64,000 nt of DNA from Jannaschia sp. CCS1 (lineage in GTDB: Bacteria > Pseudomonadota > Alphaproteobacteria > Rhodobacterales > Rhodobacteraceae): NCBI RefSeq assembly GCF_000013565.1, contig NC_007802.1, positions 3,720,001 to 3,784,000 on the forward strand. Reading direction: 5' to 3'. Numbering within the stretch: the first letter of the stretch is position 1; every line of letters begins with the position of its first letter. Below the pieces are notes generated by a model, which worked only from the letters and a program-made list of their open reading frames with translations, did not search any database and was not told the DNA's origin. Both the position numbers and the translations under genes were made by a program. Positions 1-8,200 of the stretch are shown here, in pieces.

Positions 1-1
1 C

Positions 2-679
2 CGCGAATTGCAACAGATGCGAGCCTGGCGCGAGGCGGCGCTGCAGCTGGAACAGGAAAACGCGCGTCTGTTGGACCTGAACCGCGTGCAATTGGACCCG
101 GAACTGACCTTCGTGACCGGGATCGTGCTGGCGGATTCGGGCTCGCCCTTCCGGCGCTCGGTACTGCTGAACGTGGGCGCGCGCGATGGCATCCTGGACG
201 GATGGGCCACGATGGACGGGCTCGGCGTCGTGGGCCGGATCTCGGGCGTGGGCGACCGCACCAGCCGCGTTTTGTTGCTGACGGATGCCGCCAGCCGCAT
301 TCCGGTAACGATCCAACCCTCCGGCCAGCAGGCCCTGTTGATGGGCGATAATACCGGCACGCCAATCCTCGATTTCATTGACGATGATGAAGATGTAGCC
401 GCAGGCGACCGCATCGTGACGTCCGGCGATGGTGGCCTGTTTCCGCCCGGTCTTCTGGTGGGACAAGTGGTCTTCACGTCCGACAGGCGCATGCGTGCGC
501 GCATGTCTGCGGACCTGCAACGCCTGAACTTCATGCGGGTGATGCGCAGCCATCCGGGCACGACGCTCGACAGCCCCGCCGACCTCATTGGTCCGCCCTG
601 GCCGCCGGAAGGTATGGAGCTGGATGACGAGGGTGAGTTGATCCCACTCGACAGCGCGCGCGCATTGGTCACAGAATGA
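2..679 (+). CDS. mreC: Rod shape-determining protein MreC (5' truncated by window edge)
   Basis: This is the C-terminal part of MreC, the periplasmic scaffold that links the MreB/RodA/PBP2 elongasome. The reading frame is open from base 2 with no convincing start, so the N-terminal membrane anchor lies outside the window. What remains begins in the coiled-coil linker (rich in E, A, L and R) and continues into the two beta-barrel domains typical of MreC, with recognisable stretches VLLNVGARDGILDGWATMDG, GLGVVGRI and TSGDGGLFPPGLLVGQV. The acidic tail is ordinary for the alphaproteobacterial family. The stop overlaps the mreD start by 4 bp (ATGA), and the canonical order mreC-mreD-mrdA-rodA follows, which makes the assignment firm. 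Confidence 0.93.
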   Translation, partial: RELQQMRAWREAALQLEQENARLLDLNRVQLDPELTFVTGIVLADSGSPFRRSVLLNVGARDGILDGWATMDGLGVVGRISGVGDRTSRVLLLTDAASRIPVTIQPSGQQALLMGDNTGTPILDFIDDDEDVAAGDRIVTSGDGGLFPPGLLVGQVVFTSDRRMRARMSADLQRLNFMRVMRSHPGTTLDSPADLIGPPWPPEGMELDDEGELIPLDSARALVTE

Positions 680-1203
680 GCGCGTTTTCCGCCCGCCACA
701 TCTGGACCTATCGCGCCGTCTTCTTCGGACTGAGCCTTGGCATGATCACCCTGAAACTTTTGCCATTGAACCTCGCGGCCAGTGGCATCCCCGGCCCCGA
801 TATCCTTGTGGCGATGGCGATGGCCTGGATGGTGCGCCAGCCTGCGCTTGTGCCCATCGGGCTCTTGCTCGTCGTCTTTTTGTTGGCCGATTTCCTGTTC
901 ATGCGCCCTCCCGGCCTTTGGACCGCGCTTTTGCTGATCGCGGCAGAGGCATTGCGCCGACGTCGGCTGACCATGGCAGAACTGCCGTTTCTGGTGGAAT
1001 GGAGCACGGTCGCCGTCCTGATCATGGGCATGGTTTTGCTCAACCGTCTGATCCTTTGGATGCTGCTGGTGGATTTGAACTCGCTGGGTCTTACGTTGGC
1101 CCACGGAATCGTGACAATCGCAATCTATCCGATCGTCGTCGCCGTCTCGAAATTCGTGTTCGGAGTCCGTAAACTGGGCCCGACCGAGCTGGAAGCCCTG
1201 TAA
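676..1203 (+). CDS. mreD: Rod shape-determining protein MreD
   Basis: A 175-residue integral membrane protein with about five hydrophobic segments, the usual size and topology of MreD, the inner-membrane partner of MreC in the elongasome. MreD sequences diverge strongly, so the call rests on hydrophobicity, length and position: the ATG overlaps the mreC stop (ATGA at 676-679), and mrdA starts 8 bp after its TAA. No catalytic residues are expected. Confidence 0.85.
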   Translation: MSAFSARHIWTYRAVFFGLSLGMITLKLLPLNLAASGIPGPDILVAMAMAWMVRQPALVPIGLLLVVFLLADFLFMRPPGLWTALLLIAAEALRRRRLTMAELPFLVEWSTVAVLIMGMVLLNRLILWMLLVDLNSLGLTLAHGIVTIAIYPIVVAVSKFVFGVRKLGPTELEAL

Positions 1204-1211
1204 GAGCCGCT

Positions 1212-3161
1212 ATGAAACGCACCGCCAAAGAGATTGAGGACAGCACGCGCCAGATCGGCCGCCGCAGCCTTATCGTGGGCGGCCTCTTTGGGGGCACCGC
1301 GGCGGTTCTGGCCGGACGGATGCGGTATTTGCAGGTGGAGCGGGCCGATGATTTTCGGCTTCTGGCCGAGGACAACCGCATCTCTATCCGGCTTCTGCCG
1401 CCTGAGCGTGGACTGATCTTTGACCGCACGGGTGTGCTTCTGGCGGGCAATGAGCCGGTCTACCGGATCACCTTCGTGCGCGAGGACGCAGATGACGTGG
1501 ACGCGGTGTTGGAGCGGCTCAGCCAGATCGTGACGCTCGACATGGCATCCCTTGAGCGGACCCGCGAAGAAATATTCGCGCGCCGTCCCTGGGTGCCTGT
1601 TACCATCGCCGACCGCATTTCGTGGGAAGAGATGTCGTCGGTCGCCGTCAACGCCCCCGCCCTTCCGGGTGTGAACCCCGAGGTTGGCCTGTCGCGCGCC
1701 TATCCCATGGGCGCGGATTTCGCCCACGTTGTGGGCTATGTGCGCAATGTCCCGGAGAGCTATCAGGAGCGGACGGGCGACACGGACCCTGTCCTCAGCA
1801 TCCCCGATTTTCAGGTCGGCCTTCTGAACGTGGAAGAGGGGCTGGAGACGACGCTAAGGGGCCAGGCCGGCACCAAACGCGTGGAGGTCAATGCCAATGG
1901 CCGCGTGATGCGGGAGCTGGATCGCGACCCGGCGGTGCCCGGCGGCGATGTGCAGCTGACAGTGGATGCAGGCCTACAGAATTACGTCGAGGCGCGGCTG
2001 ACCGGCGAAAGCGCGGGCGCTGTGGTGATGGATTGCCAGACGGGCGATATCGTGGCGCTGGCGTCTGCGCCGACCTATGACCCCTCGATCTTCACACGGC
2101 CTTTGTCGGCCACGATCTACAATGGGCTGCTCAACGATCCGTACCGGCCCCTCTCGAACAAATCGACGCAAGGCCTCTACCCGCCCGGATCAACCTACAA
2201 GATGATTGTGGCCCTGGCCGCGCTGGAAGGTGGCTTTGTCACCCCCGACGAGACGGTCAATTGCCCCGGTCATATGGAAATCGGCAACCGCCGCTTCCAT
2301 TGCTGGCGGCGGGGCGGGCATGGGCGGATGAACCTGTCTGAAAGCATCTCGCAATCGTGCGACGTCTACTATTACGAACTCGCCCAGCGGGTCGGGATCG
2401 AGAATATCTCGGCCATGGCACGGCGTCTGGGCTGTGGGGTGCGTCATGATCTGCCGCTGTCGAGCATCGCCCAAGGCCTTGCGCCAACGATGGAATGGAA
2501 GCGGCAGAGATTTGAGCAGGACTGGGTCGTGGGCGACACGCTGAATGCCTCCATCGGGCAAGGCTTCGTGCTGTCCTCACCCCTGCATCTGGCGGTGATG
2601 ACCGCCCGGATCGCAAGCGGCAAGGCGTTGGAGCCGTCGCTGATCCGGTCGCTTGGGGGTGTGCCGCAGCGGCGCGGGGAGGCCCCGGATCTGGGAATCG
2701 ACCCGGCCAATCTGGCGCTGGTCCATCAGGGCATGTGGCGAGTGAACAATCATGCGCGCGGCACGGCCTATCGCAGCCGCGTCATGGGAGACGAATTCAC
2801 CATCGCAGGCAAAACCGGCACCAGCCAGGTCCGCAACATCACTGCGGCAGAGCGCGCCGCAGGTGTGATCCGCAATGAGGATTTGCCCTGGGAACGGCGC
2901 GACCATGCGCTGTTCGTGGGCTTTGCACCGTTCGATAACCCGCGCTACGCCGTCTCGGTCATCGTGGAACATGGCGGCGGTGGGTCGGCGGCTGCCGCCC
3001 CCATCGGCCGCGATGTGCTGCTACGCGCACAAGTCGGCGATGTGCCCCCGCCGGAACTCTACCCCGTCAGCCAGCGCCGGGCCATTCAGGAGATGCACGA
3101 GAACCTCCCGATCCTTGAAAGTCCCCCGGTGCCTTCAGGGCGGGAGCCGCGGCGCGCATGA
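1212..3161 (+). CDS. mrdA: Peptidoglycan transpeptidase, penicillin-binding protein 2
   Basis: Class B PBP (649 aa) that cross-links lateral-wall peptidoglycan with RodA. An N-terminal membrane anchor (about residues 18-36) is followed by the PBP dimerisation/pedestal domain (about 60-230). The transpeptidase domain has all three active-site motifs: PPGSTYK with nucleophile Ser327 and Lys330, SCD at 382-384, and KTGT at 534-537. Length and motif spacing match PBP2. The gene starts 8 bp after mreD and overlaps rodA by 4 bp, so the products are probably translated together. Confidence 0.96.
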   Translation: MKRTAKEIEDSTRQIGRRSLIVGGLFGGTAAVLAGRMRYLQVERADDFRLLAEDNRISIRLLPPERGLIFDRTGVLLAGNEPVYRITFVREDADDVDAVLERLSQIVTLDMASLERTREEIFARRPWVPVTIADRISWEEMSSVAVNAPALPGVNPEVGLSRAYPMGADFAHVVGYVRNVPESYQERTGDTDPVLSIPDFQVGLLNVEEGLETTLRGQAGTKRVEVNANGRVMRELDRDPAVPGGDVQLTVDAGLQNYVEARLTGESAGAVVMDCQTGDIVALASAPTYDPSIFTRPLSATIYNGLLNDPYRPLSNKSTQGLYPPGSTYKMIVALAALEGGFVTPDETVNCPGHMEIGNRRFHCWRRGGHGRMNLSESISQSCDVYYYELAQRVGIENISAMARRLGCGVRHDLPLSSIAQGLAPTMEWKRQRFEQDWVVGDTLNASIGQGFVLSSPLHLAVMTARIASGKALEPSLIRSLGGVPQRRGEAPDLGIDPANLALVHQGMWRVNNHARGTAYRSRVMGDEFTIAGKTGTSQVRNITAAERAAGVIRNEDLPWERRDHALFVGFAPFDNPRYAVSVIVEHGGGGSAAAAPIGRDVLLRAQVGDVPPPELYPVSQRRAIQEMHENLPILESPPVPSGREPRRA

Positions 3162-4297
3162 GTTTTCTGGAATACAACGTCAAGTCCACACCGACCGGAT
3201 GGCGCAAGTTTTTGCACCTGAACTGGGCGCTTGCGATGTTGCTGGCCGCCGTGGCCTGCGTGGGCTTCCTGATGCTGTATTCCGTCGCCGGAGGATCGTT
3301 CGACCCCTGGGCGGAGCAGCAGATGCAGCGCTTCGTGGTGGGTTTCGTCGCCATGCTGATCATCGCAATGGTGCCGATCTGGTTCTGGCGCAACATGTCG
3401 GTGCTGGCCTACATCGTGGGGATCGTGCTGCTGGTCTGGGTGGAGTTCTTCGGCGTCACGCGCGGTGGCGCACAGCGCTGGATTGATCTTGGGTTCATGG
3501 GTCTTCAACCCTCGGAACTGGCCAAGATCACCGTCGTCATGATGCTGGCGGCCTATTACGACTGGCTTGATCTTGGGAAGGTCTCGCACCCGCTATTCGT
3601 GGCCATTCCGCTTGTGCTGATTGGCCTGCCCGTGGGGCTGACATTCATTCAGCCCGATCTGGGAACGTCGTTGCTGATCCTGATGGGGGGCGGTGCGGTC
3701 ATGTTCCTGGCAGGCGTGCATTGGCTGTATTTCGTGACCGTCATTGCCATGGGCATCGGTGCCATAAGCGCAGTCTTTGCCAGCCGCGGCACCGGGTGGC
3801 AGCTGCTGGCGGACTACCAATATGGGCGGATTGATACCTTCCTTGATCCCTCCTCGGATCCGCTTGGCGACGGCTACCACATTACCCAAAGCCAGATCGC
3901 CCTCGGCTCCGGCGGTTGGACGGGACGCGGCTTCATGCAGGGCACCCAGATCCAGGGGGATTTCCTGCCCGAGAGCCATACGGACTTCATCTTCCCCACC
4001 CTGGCCGAGGAATTCGGCTTTGTTGGCGGCGCATCGCTGCTGCTGCTGTATGTGTTGATCCTGGTTTTCTGCATCGCCACGGCCATGCTGTCGCGCGACC
4101 GCTATGCCTCGCTGATGGTTATGGGCGTCGCGGTCACCTTCTTTCTCTACTTCGCGCTGAATATGGCGATGGTCATGGGCCTCGCGCCGGTGGTGGGCGT
4201 ACCCCTGCCGCTGGTCAGCTATGGCGGGTCGGCCATGTTGGTGCTGTTGGCCGCATTCGGTCTTGTCCAATCGGCGCATGTTCATCGGGCCCGGTAG
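3158..4297 (+). CDS. rodA: Peptidoglycan glycosyltransferase RodA (SEDS family)
   Basis: A 379-residue polytopic SEDS-family protein that polymerises lipid II during cell elongation, with PBP2 as partner. Family signatures are visible: LQPSELAKI, the IQPDLGTSLL loop, and ESHTDFIFPTLAEEFGFVGG in the large periplasmic loop. The C-terminal part ends with VVGVPLPLVSYGGSAM, the standard SEDS motif. Its ATG overlaps the mrdA TGA (3158-3161), completing the mreCD-mrdA-rodA unit. Confidence 0.96.
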   Translation: MSFLEYNVKSTPTGWRKFLHLNWALAMLLAAVACVGFLMLYSVAGGSFDPWAEQQMQRFVVGFVAMLIIAMVPIWFWRNMSVLAYIVGIVLLVWVEFFGVTRGGAQRWIDLGFMGLQPSELAKITVVMMLAAYYDWLDLGKVSHPLFVAIPLVLIGLPVGLTFIQPDLGTSLLILMGGGAVMFLAGVHWLYFVTVIAMGIGAISAVFASRGTGWQLLADYQYGRIDTFLDPSSDPLGDGYHITQSQIALGSGGWTGRGFMQGTQIQGDFLPESHTDFIFPTLAEEFGFVGGASLLLLYVLILVFCIATAMLSRDRYASLMVMGVAVTFFLYFALNMAMVMGLAPVVGVPLPLVSYGGSAMLVLLAAFGLVQSAHVHRAR

Positions 4298-4331
4298 CGG
4301 GTCCGCGCGTCTCCCAAGCAAGGTAGCCCAG

Positions 4332-5273
4332 ATGACAGCCCCCACGATCCTATTCGCTGCCAAGCCCGAGCGGTGGATTACGTATGAGCCGCACCTGCGC
4401 CACGCGCTGAATGCCGTCGGCATTAGCGACGCGGGTCTGACGGTGCAGACCGACCCGGCAGATGTGGATTACATCGTCTACGCGCCCAATTCCGACGTGC
4501 AGGACTTCACGCCCTTCACGCGCCTCAAGGCGGTGCTGAACCTCTGGGCCGGTGTGGAGGATGTGACAGGCAACGCGACCCTCAAAGCGCCTCTCGCCCG
4601 TATGGTCGATCATGGCCTGACCGAAGGCATGGTGGAATGGTGCGTGGGCCATACCCTGCGCCACCACCTTGGTATGGATACCCACATCCTCGGGCAGGAC
4701 GGTGTCTGGCGCGCGGAGTCCATCCCGCCCTTGGCGCGTAACAGGCCCGTGACAATCCTGGGCCTTGGAGCATTGGGAAAGGCCGTGGCGACGGCGCTGA
4801 CAGCGCTTGGGTTTCCGGTCACGGGCTGGTCCCGCTCGGCCAAGGAGATCGCAGGTATGCGTTGTCTGCACGGCGACACCGGCCTGTCTGATGCGCTATC
4901 GACGGCGCAGATCGTGATCCTGCTGCTGCCCGACACGCCCGCGACCGAGAACATCTTGAACGCCGCAACCCTGGACGCTTTGCCTACAGGGGCCGTGATC
5001 ATCAACCCGGGCCGTGGGCCCTTGATCAACGATGGCGCGCTTCTTGCAGCGCTTGATTCCGGCCAGATTGCTCACGCCACTCTAGATGTCTTTCGCCAGG
5101 AACCGCTGCCAGTGGATCACCCGTACTGGGCGCACCCAAATGTCACCGTCACCCCCCACATCGCATCGGAGACGCGGCCGGATACGGCCTCCGAGGTCAT
5201 CGCCGAGAACATCCGACGCGGTGAGGCCGGAGAGCCCTTTCTCCACCTCGTCGACCGGGCATTGGGTTACTGA
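4332..5273 (+). CDS. ghrA: Glyoxylate/hydroxypyruvate reductase A (D-2-hydroxyacid dehydrogenase family)
   Basis: NAD(P)H-dependent reductase of glyoxylate/hydroxypyruvate, 313 aa, the size of GhrA. The Rossmann motif is LGLGALGKAVA; catalytic residues typical of the family are seen as Arg in NPGRGPL, Glu in FRQEPLP and His in TPHIASET. The open frame extends upstream into rodA, but the ATG at 4332 is chosen because the family N-terminus (TILFAAKPERW) starts there and an AAGG-type ribosome site precedes it. It lies 34 bp after rodA and may be co-transcribed with the cell-shape operon, although no functional link is known to me. Confidence 0.88.
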   Translation: MTAPTILFAAKPERWITYEPHLRHALNAVGISDAGLTVQTDPADVDYIVYAPNSDVQDFTPFTRLKAVLNLWAGVEDVTGNATLKAPLARMVDHGLTEGMVEWCVGHTLRHHLGMDTHILGQDGVWRAESIPPLARNRPVTILGLGALGKAVATALTALGFPVTGWSRSAKEIAGMRCLHGDTGLSDALSTAQIVILLLPDTPATENILNAATLDALPTGAVIINPGRGPLINDGALLAALDSGQIAHATLDVFRQEPLPVDHPYWAHPNVTVTPHIASETRPDTASEVIAENIRRGEAGEPFLHLVDRALGY

Positions 5274-5310
5274 TAGCGCGCGGCCTCCCCTTCATCTTGG
5301 CCCTACAACT

Positions 5311-5335
5311 CCGGGGGTCCGGGGCAGGCCCCCGG
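5311..5335. terminator. GC-rich hairpin between convergent ghrA and sseB-like genes
   Basis: Inverted repeat CCGGGGG (5311-5317) and CCCCCGG (5329-5335) with an 11-nt loop, in the 70-bp gap between two convergent genes. No T-run follows on either strand, so it would be a weak intrinsic terminator at best. Its composition resembles the hairpin array at 61387-61451. Confidence 0.45.
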
Positions 5336-5343
5336 CGTTGAAC

Positions 5344-6129
5344 TCATCGCAGACGCGGCGGTTTGTCAGGATCGCTGCCCGGCGCCACGGGGGCCATCGG
5401 ATCCGCCAGTTGCGGCAGATCAAACCGCAGACCCACCTTGGCGAAGGTCCCACACATCGGATCAGACGCCCGAAAAAAGCCGACATCAAGACTACCTGCC
5501 TCCAGCCCCGAAAAGCTCAACGCATCGCCCACCAGCTGCGCCAGCGCAGGCTCCGCGCCCGGCATCGCCTCCACGAATGCCAGCAAATGCCCGCGCCGCC
5601 CGTCATCGTACCGTGTGGCCACCAGATAGGCCGAAGATGCCCGACCATGGGTTGTGGCCAGCCTCGCATCAAGTGCGGTCAGAAGCGTCTCGGGCAGGCC
5701 TTCGGGGGCCGAAACCTCATCGGGGCGGTCCTCCACGGTCTTGGGCGTCTGGCCCAGAGTCCCCGACAGCCAGCCGACGGCCTCCCCTTCCAATACCGTC
5801 TCAAACTCGGTCCCCAGATTGACGGCCATTCCCAGGCTGGCATCCGCCAGCATCTGCGCCAGAACGCGGCCCGACATACCGACAAACGGAGCCACGTCGC
5901 CTGCGAAGGCGGCCAGCCGCTCCTCCCGATCAAACGCGACAACCAGATCCGCTCCATCGACAGCAAAAACCTTGGGACGAATGCGGTCGCCCACGGCCTC
6001 TTCTTCCAACAACAGGAACATCTCAGATGCGGCCAGACGGTCGAACCACGCCAGACGGACCGTGGCGTCGTCCGGTGCGGCCTCCATTGCGGCGAACGCC
6101 TGATCCAGCGGCGTTTCGGGATCTGTCAT
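5344..6129 (-). CDS. SseB-family protein of unknown function
   Basis: A 261-residue soluble protein. The N-terminal half (PLDQAFAAMEAAPDDATVRLAWFDRLAASEMFLLL) and the following segment (PKVFAVDGADLVVAFDREERLAAF) match the SseB N-terminal fold found in many proteobacterial proteins of unclear role; the C-terminal half may be the SseB C-terminal domain. The frame is open further upstream, but the ATG at 6129 is chosen because it forms an ATGA overlap with the upstream glycosylase stop (6126-6129). The two are thus translationally coupled. Cytoplasmic, function unknown. Confidence 0.75.
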   Translation of the reverse strand: MTDPETPLDQAFAAMEAAPDDATVRLAWFDRLAASEMFLLLEEEAVGDRIRPKVFAVDGADLVVAFDREERLAAFAGDVAPFVGMSGRVLAQMLADASLGMAVNLGTEFETVLEGEAVGWLSGTLGQTPKTVEDRPDEVSAPEGLPETLLTALDARLATTHGRASSAYLVATRYDDGRRGHLLAFVEAMPGAEPALAQLVGDALSFSGLEAGSLDVGFFRASDPMCGTFAKVGLRFDLPQLADPMAPVAPGSDPDKPPRLR

Positions 6130-6710
6130 CGCGCCAACTCCTCTGCCACGCGAGCCCGCAGGACGGGCAAAAGCTCTGCTTCGAACCACGGATGTCGCTT
6201 CAACCACCCGGTATTGCGCCACGACGGATGAGGCAAGGGGAAGACCGCAGGCGCATGATCCCGCCACGCTTCGACCCGCGCCGTGACCGTCGTCTTGTCA
6301 CCCAGATGCCAGCCCTGCGCATAGCCCCCGACCAATAGCGTCAGGCGGACCCTTCCCAAAGCGTCAAGCAAGGGACCACGCCAGGTTCTGGCACAGATTT
6401 TGGGTGGTGGCAGATCCGCCCCCTTCGCGTCATACCCCGGAAAACAGAAGGCCATCGGCAGGATCGCGACCCGATCCTTGTCGTAGAACGTTTTCTCATC
6501 CACCCCCATCCAGTCGCGCAGGCGGTCGCCGGAGGGATCAGTGAAGGGCTGGCCCGAACGATGCACCCGCATCCCCGGCGCCTGGCCCGCCACAAGGATG
6601 CGCGCGCCGGGACGGAACCAGACAACGGGGCGCGGAGCGTGACCCGGGTAGGTCTGCGCAAAACGGTCGGCACAGATCTGGCAAGCCGCGATGTCCTGAG
6701 CGAGATTCAT
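6126..6710 (-). CDS. Uracil-DNA glycosylase family protein, probably Fe-S type
   Basis: A 194-residue protein of the UDG superfamily, which removes uracil from DNA. Visible: the glycosylase motif AGQAPGMRVHRSGQPF (residues 41-56) with DPSGDRLRDWMG following, and HPSWRN (161-166) as the second catalytic loop. Four cysteines occur as C10-x2-C13 and C89-x16-C106, the spacing expected for a [4Fe-4S] cluster in family 4/5-like enzymes. GQAPG differs from the GEAPG of classical family 4 members, so substrate range is uncertain. It leads a two-gene unit with the SseB-like gene. Confidence 0.78.
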   Translation of the reverse strand: MNLAQDIAACQICADRFAQTYPGHAPRPVVWFRPGARILVAGQAPGMRVHRSGQPFTDPSGDRLRDWMGVDEKTFYDKDRVAILPMAFCFPGYDAKGADLPPPKICARTWRGPLLDALGRVRLTLLVGGYAQGWHLGDKTTVTARVEAWRDHAPAVFPLPHPSWRNTGWLKRHPWFEAELLPVLRARVAEELAR

Positions 6711-6749
6711 AAGCTAAGCCTAGCCTATTGGATCGGGCGGAAAAGGCGC

Positions 6750-6785
6750 TAGACGTCACTTCTTTATTTCTATAATTATAGAATC
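6750..6785 (+). promoter_or_regulatory. Promoter and palindromic operator of the arsR-like gene
   Basis: A perfect 16-bp palindrome TTCTATAATTATAGAA spans 6768-6783, ending 2 bp before the ATG at 6786. It contains a consensus -10 box TATAAT (6771-6776), with a weak -35-like TAGACG at 6750-6755 (15-bp spacer). If this -10 is used, the transcript would start at about the ATG, making it leaderless. Short AT-rich palindromes over a promoter are typical ArsR-family operators, so autorepression is inferred. Confidence 0.6.
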
Positions 6786-7121
6786 ATGAAACAGACGGCA
6801 CCTCCTCTTCCCGAACTGACCCTTGCTGCCACAGCCTTCGCAGCGTTGGGGTCCGAGCAACGCCTGGCCATCGTGCGCCGTCTTGTGCGCGCAGGCCCCG
6901 ATGGGCTGACGATGGGGGATCTTGGGGCAGATGTTGGTGTTGCAGGCTCCGTCCTGACGCACCACCTCAAACAGCTGGTCTCGGCGGGGCTTGTGAGCCA
7001 ACGCAAAGACGGGCGGCGCATTCTGTCGCGCATAGACCACCCGGCGATTGAAGCGTTGTCCGCGTTCCTTATCGCTGAATGCTGCGCCGATGCTGGCGGA
7101 CACGGAGATCACCATGGCTGA
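6786..7121 (+). CDS. ArsR-family winged-helix transcriptional regulator
   Basis: A 111-residue helix-turn-helix protein: FAALGSEQRLAIVRRLV, TMGDLGADVGVAGSVLTHHLKQLVSAGLV and RKDGRRILSRID are the ArsR fold with recognition helix and wing. The inducer is unclear. No CxC pair is present in the sensing helix; the only cysteines are CC near the C-terminus (ECCADAGGHGDHHG), followed by a His-rich tail that could bind metal. It overlaps the downstream permease gene by 8 bp and sits directly behind a palindromic operator, so it probably represses itself and the permease. Confidence 0.88.
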   Translation: MKQTAPPLPELTLAATAFAALGSEQRLAIVRRLVRAGPDGLTMGDLGADVGVAGSVLTHHLKQLVSAGLVSQRKDGRRILSRIDHPAIEALSAFLIAECCADAGGHGDHHG

Positions 7122-8139
7122 CCAAACCCTTATCCCGCGCGTCCTGCCCCAGATCTGGGGCCGCATCGACAAGGTCGCCCTGACCTTCGTGCTGATCGTG
7201 GCCGTGCTGGCCGCCTTCGACCGCAGCGCTGTCACCCCCACTTTGCAGGAAACGCTGGAGCACTTTGGCGGCACGTTGCCGTTTATCCTGTTCGCCGTCA
7301 TGGCCATCGGCGTGATGAAGGCCACGGGGTCCGAGCGGCTTCTGGACGGCGCGTTCGCAGGCCGCGAGGCGCGGATGATCGTGGTCGGTGCCCTCGCGGG
7401 CGGCCTTTCGCCCTTTTGTTCCTGCGAGGTGATCCCCTTTGTGGCAGCCCTTCTGGCCGCTGGCGCACCGCTCAGCGCAGTTATGGCATTCTGGCTTGCC
7501 TCGCCCCTGATGGACCCCGCGATGTTTGTGGTCACAGCGGGCGGCATCGGGTTTGACTTCGCGGTTGCGAAAACCGTGGCCGCCGTGGCGCTTGGCATCT
7601 TTGGCGGCGTGATGGTGATGACCTTCGCCCGCACGCCTGTTTTCGCCGACCCACTGCGCGAACAGCCCATGAAAAGCGGATGCTGTGCGCCCAAGAAAAC
7701 CACCTTGAACTGGCGTTTCTGGCAAGAGGCGGACCGCCGCGCGACATTTGCACAGGCCGCGTGGGACAATTTCATCTTCCTCGGCAAATGGTTGATGCTG
7801 GCCTATCTGCTGCAATCGCTGTTGATCTCTTACGTGCCTGCCGCGCTGATTGCGCAGGTTGTCGGCGGCGACGGGCTGATGCCGATTATCGTCGGTGCAC
7901 TCGTGGGCGCGCCCGCCTACCTCAACGGCTACGCCGCCGTTCCGCTGATTGCGGGTCTGCTGGAGCAGGGCATGAGCCCCGGAGCCGCCATGTCCTTTGT
8001 CATTGCCGGAGGCGTCAGTTGCATCCCCGCAGCCGTCGCCGTCTGGGCGTTGGTGAAGCCCCGTGTTTTTGCAGCCTACCTCGGCCTCGCCCTTGCGGGT
8101 GCAATCATTGCGGGTATGGTCTGGAGTGTGATCGCCTAA
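7114..8139 (+). CDS. ArsP/UPF0718-type permease
   Basis: A 341-residue membrane protein with about eight to ten hydrophobic segments. The signature GGLSPFCSCEVIPFVAALLAAGAPLSAVMAFWLASP matches the permease family (DUF318/ArsP) that exports trivalent organoarsenicals in some bacteria; the CSC pair lies in a conserved membrane loop. A central cytosolic loop contains GCCAPKK. The second repeat (ALVGAPAYLNGYAAVPLIAGLLEQGMSPGAAMSFVIAGG) mirrors the first. The start at 7114 (MADQTL) overlaps the arsR stop; ATG 7090 is an alternative. Substrate (arsenical or other thiophile) is inferred from family and from the ArsR neighbour only. Confidence 0.78.
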   Translation: MADQTLIPRVLPQIWGRIDKVALTFVLIVAVLAAFDRSAVTPTLQETLEHFGGTLPFILFAVMAIGVMKATGSERLLDGAFAGREARMIVVGALAGGLSPFCSCEVIPFVAALLAAGAPLSAVMAFWLASPLMDPAMFVVTAGGIGFDFAVAKTVAAVALGIFGGVMVMTFARTPVFADPLREQPMKSGCCAPKKTTLNWRFWQEADRRATFAQAAWDNFIFLGKWLMLAYLLQSLLISYVPAALIAQVVGGDGLMPIIVGALVGAPAYLNGYAAVPLIAGLLEQGMSPGAAMSFVIAGGVSCIPAAVAVWALVKPRVFAAYLGLALAGAIIAGMVWSVIA

Positions 8140-8200
8140 GATATGGACGCCTCGCCGACCATTGGTCAGTCACCACAGGAGCGGCAAAACGGGGACACCC

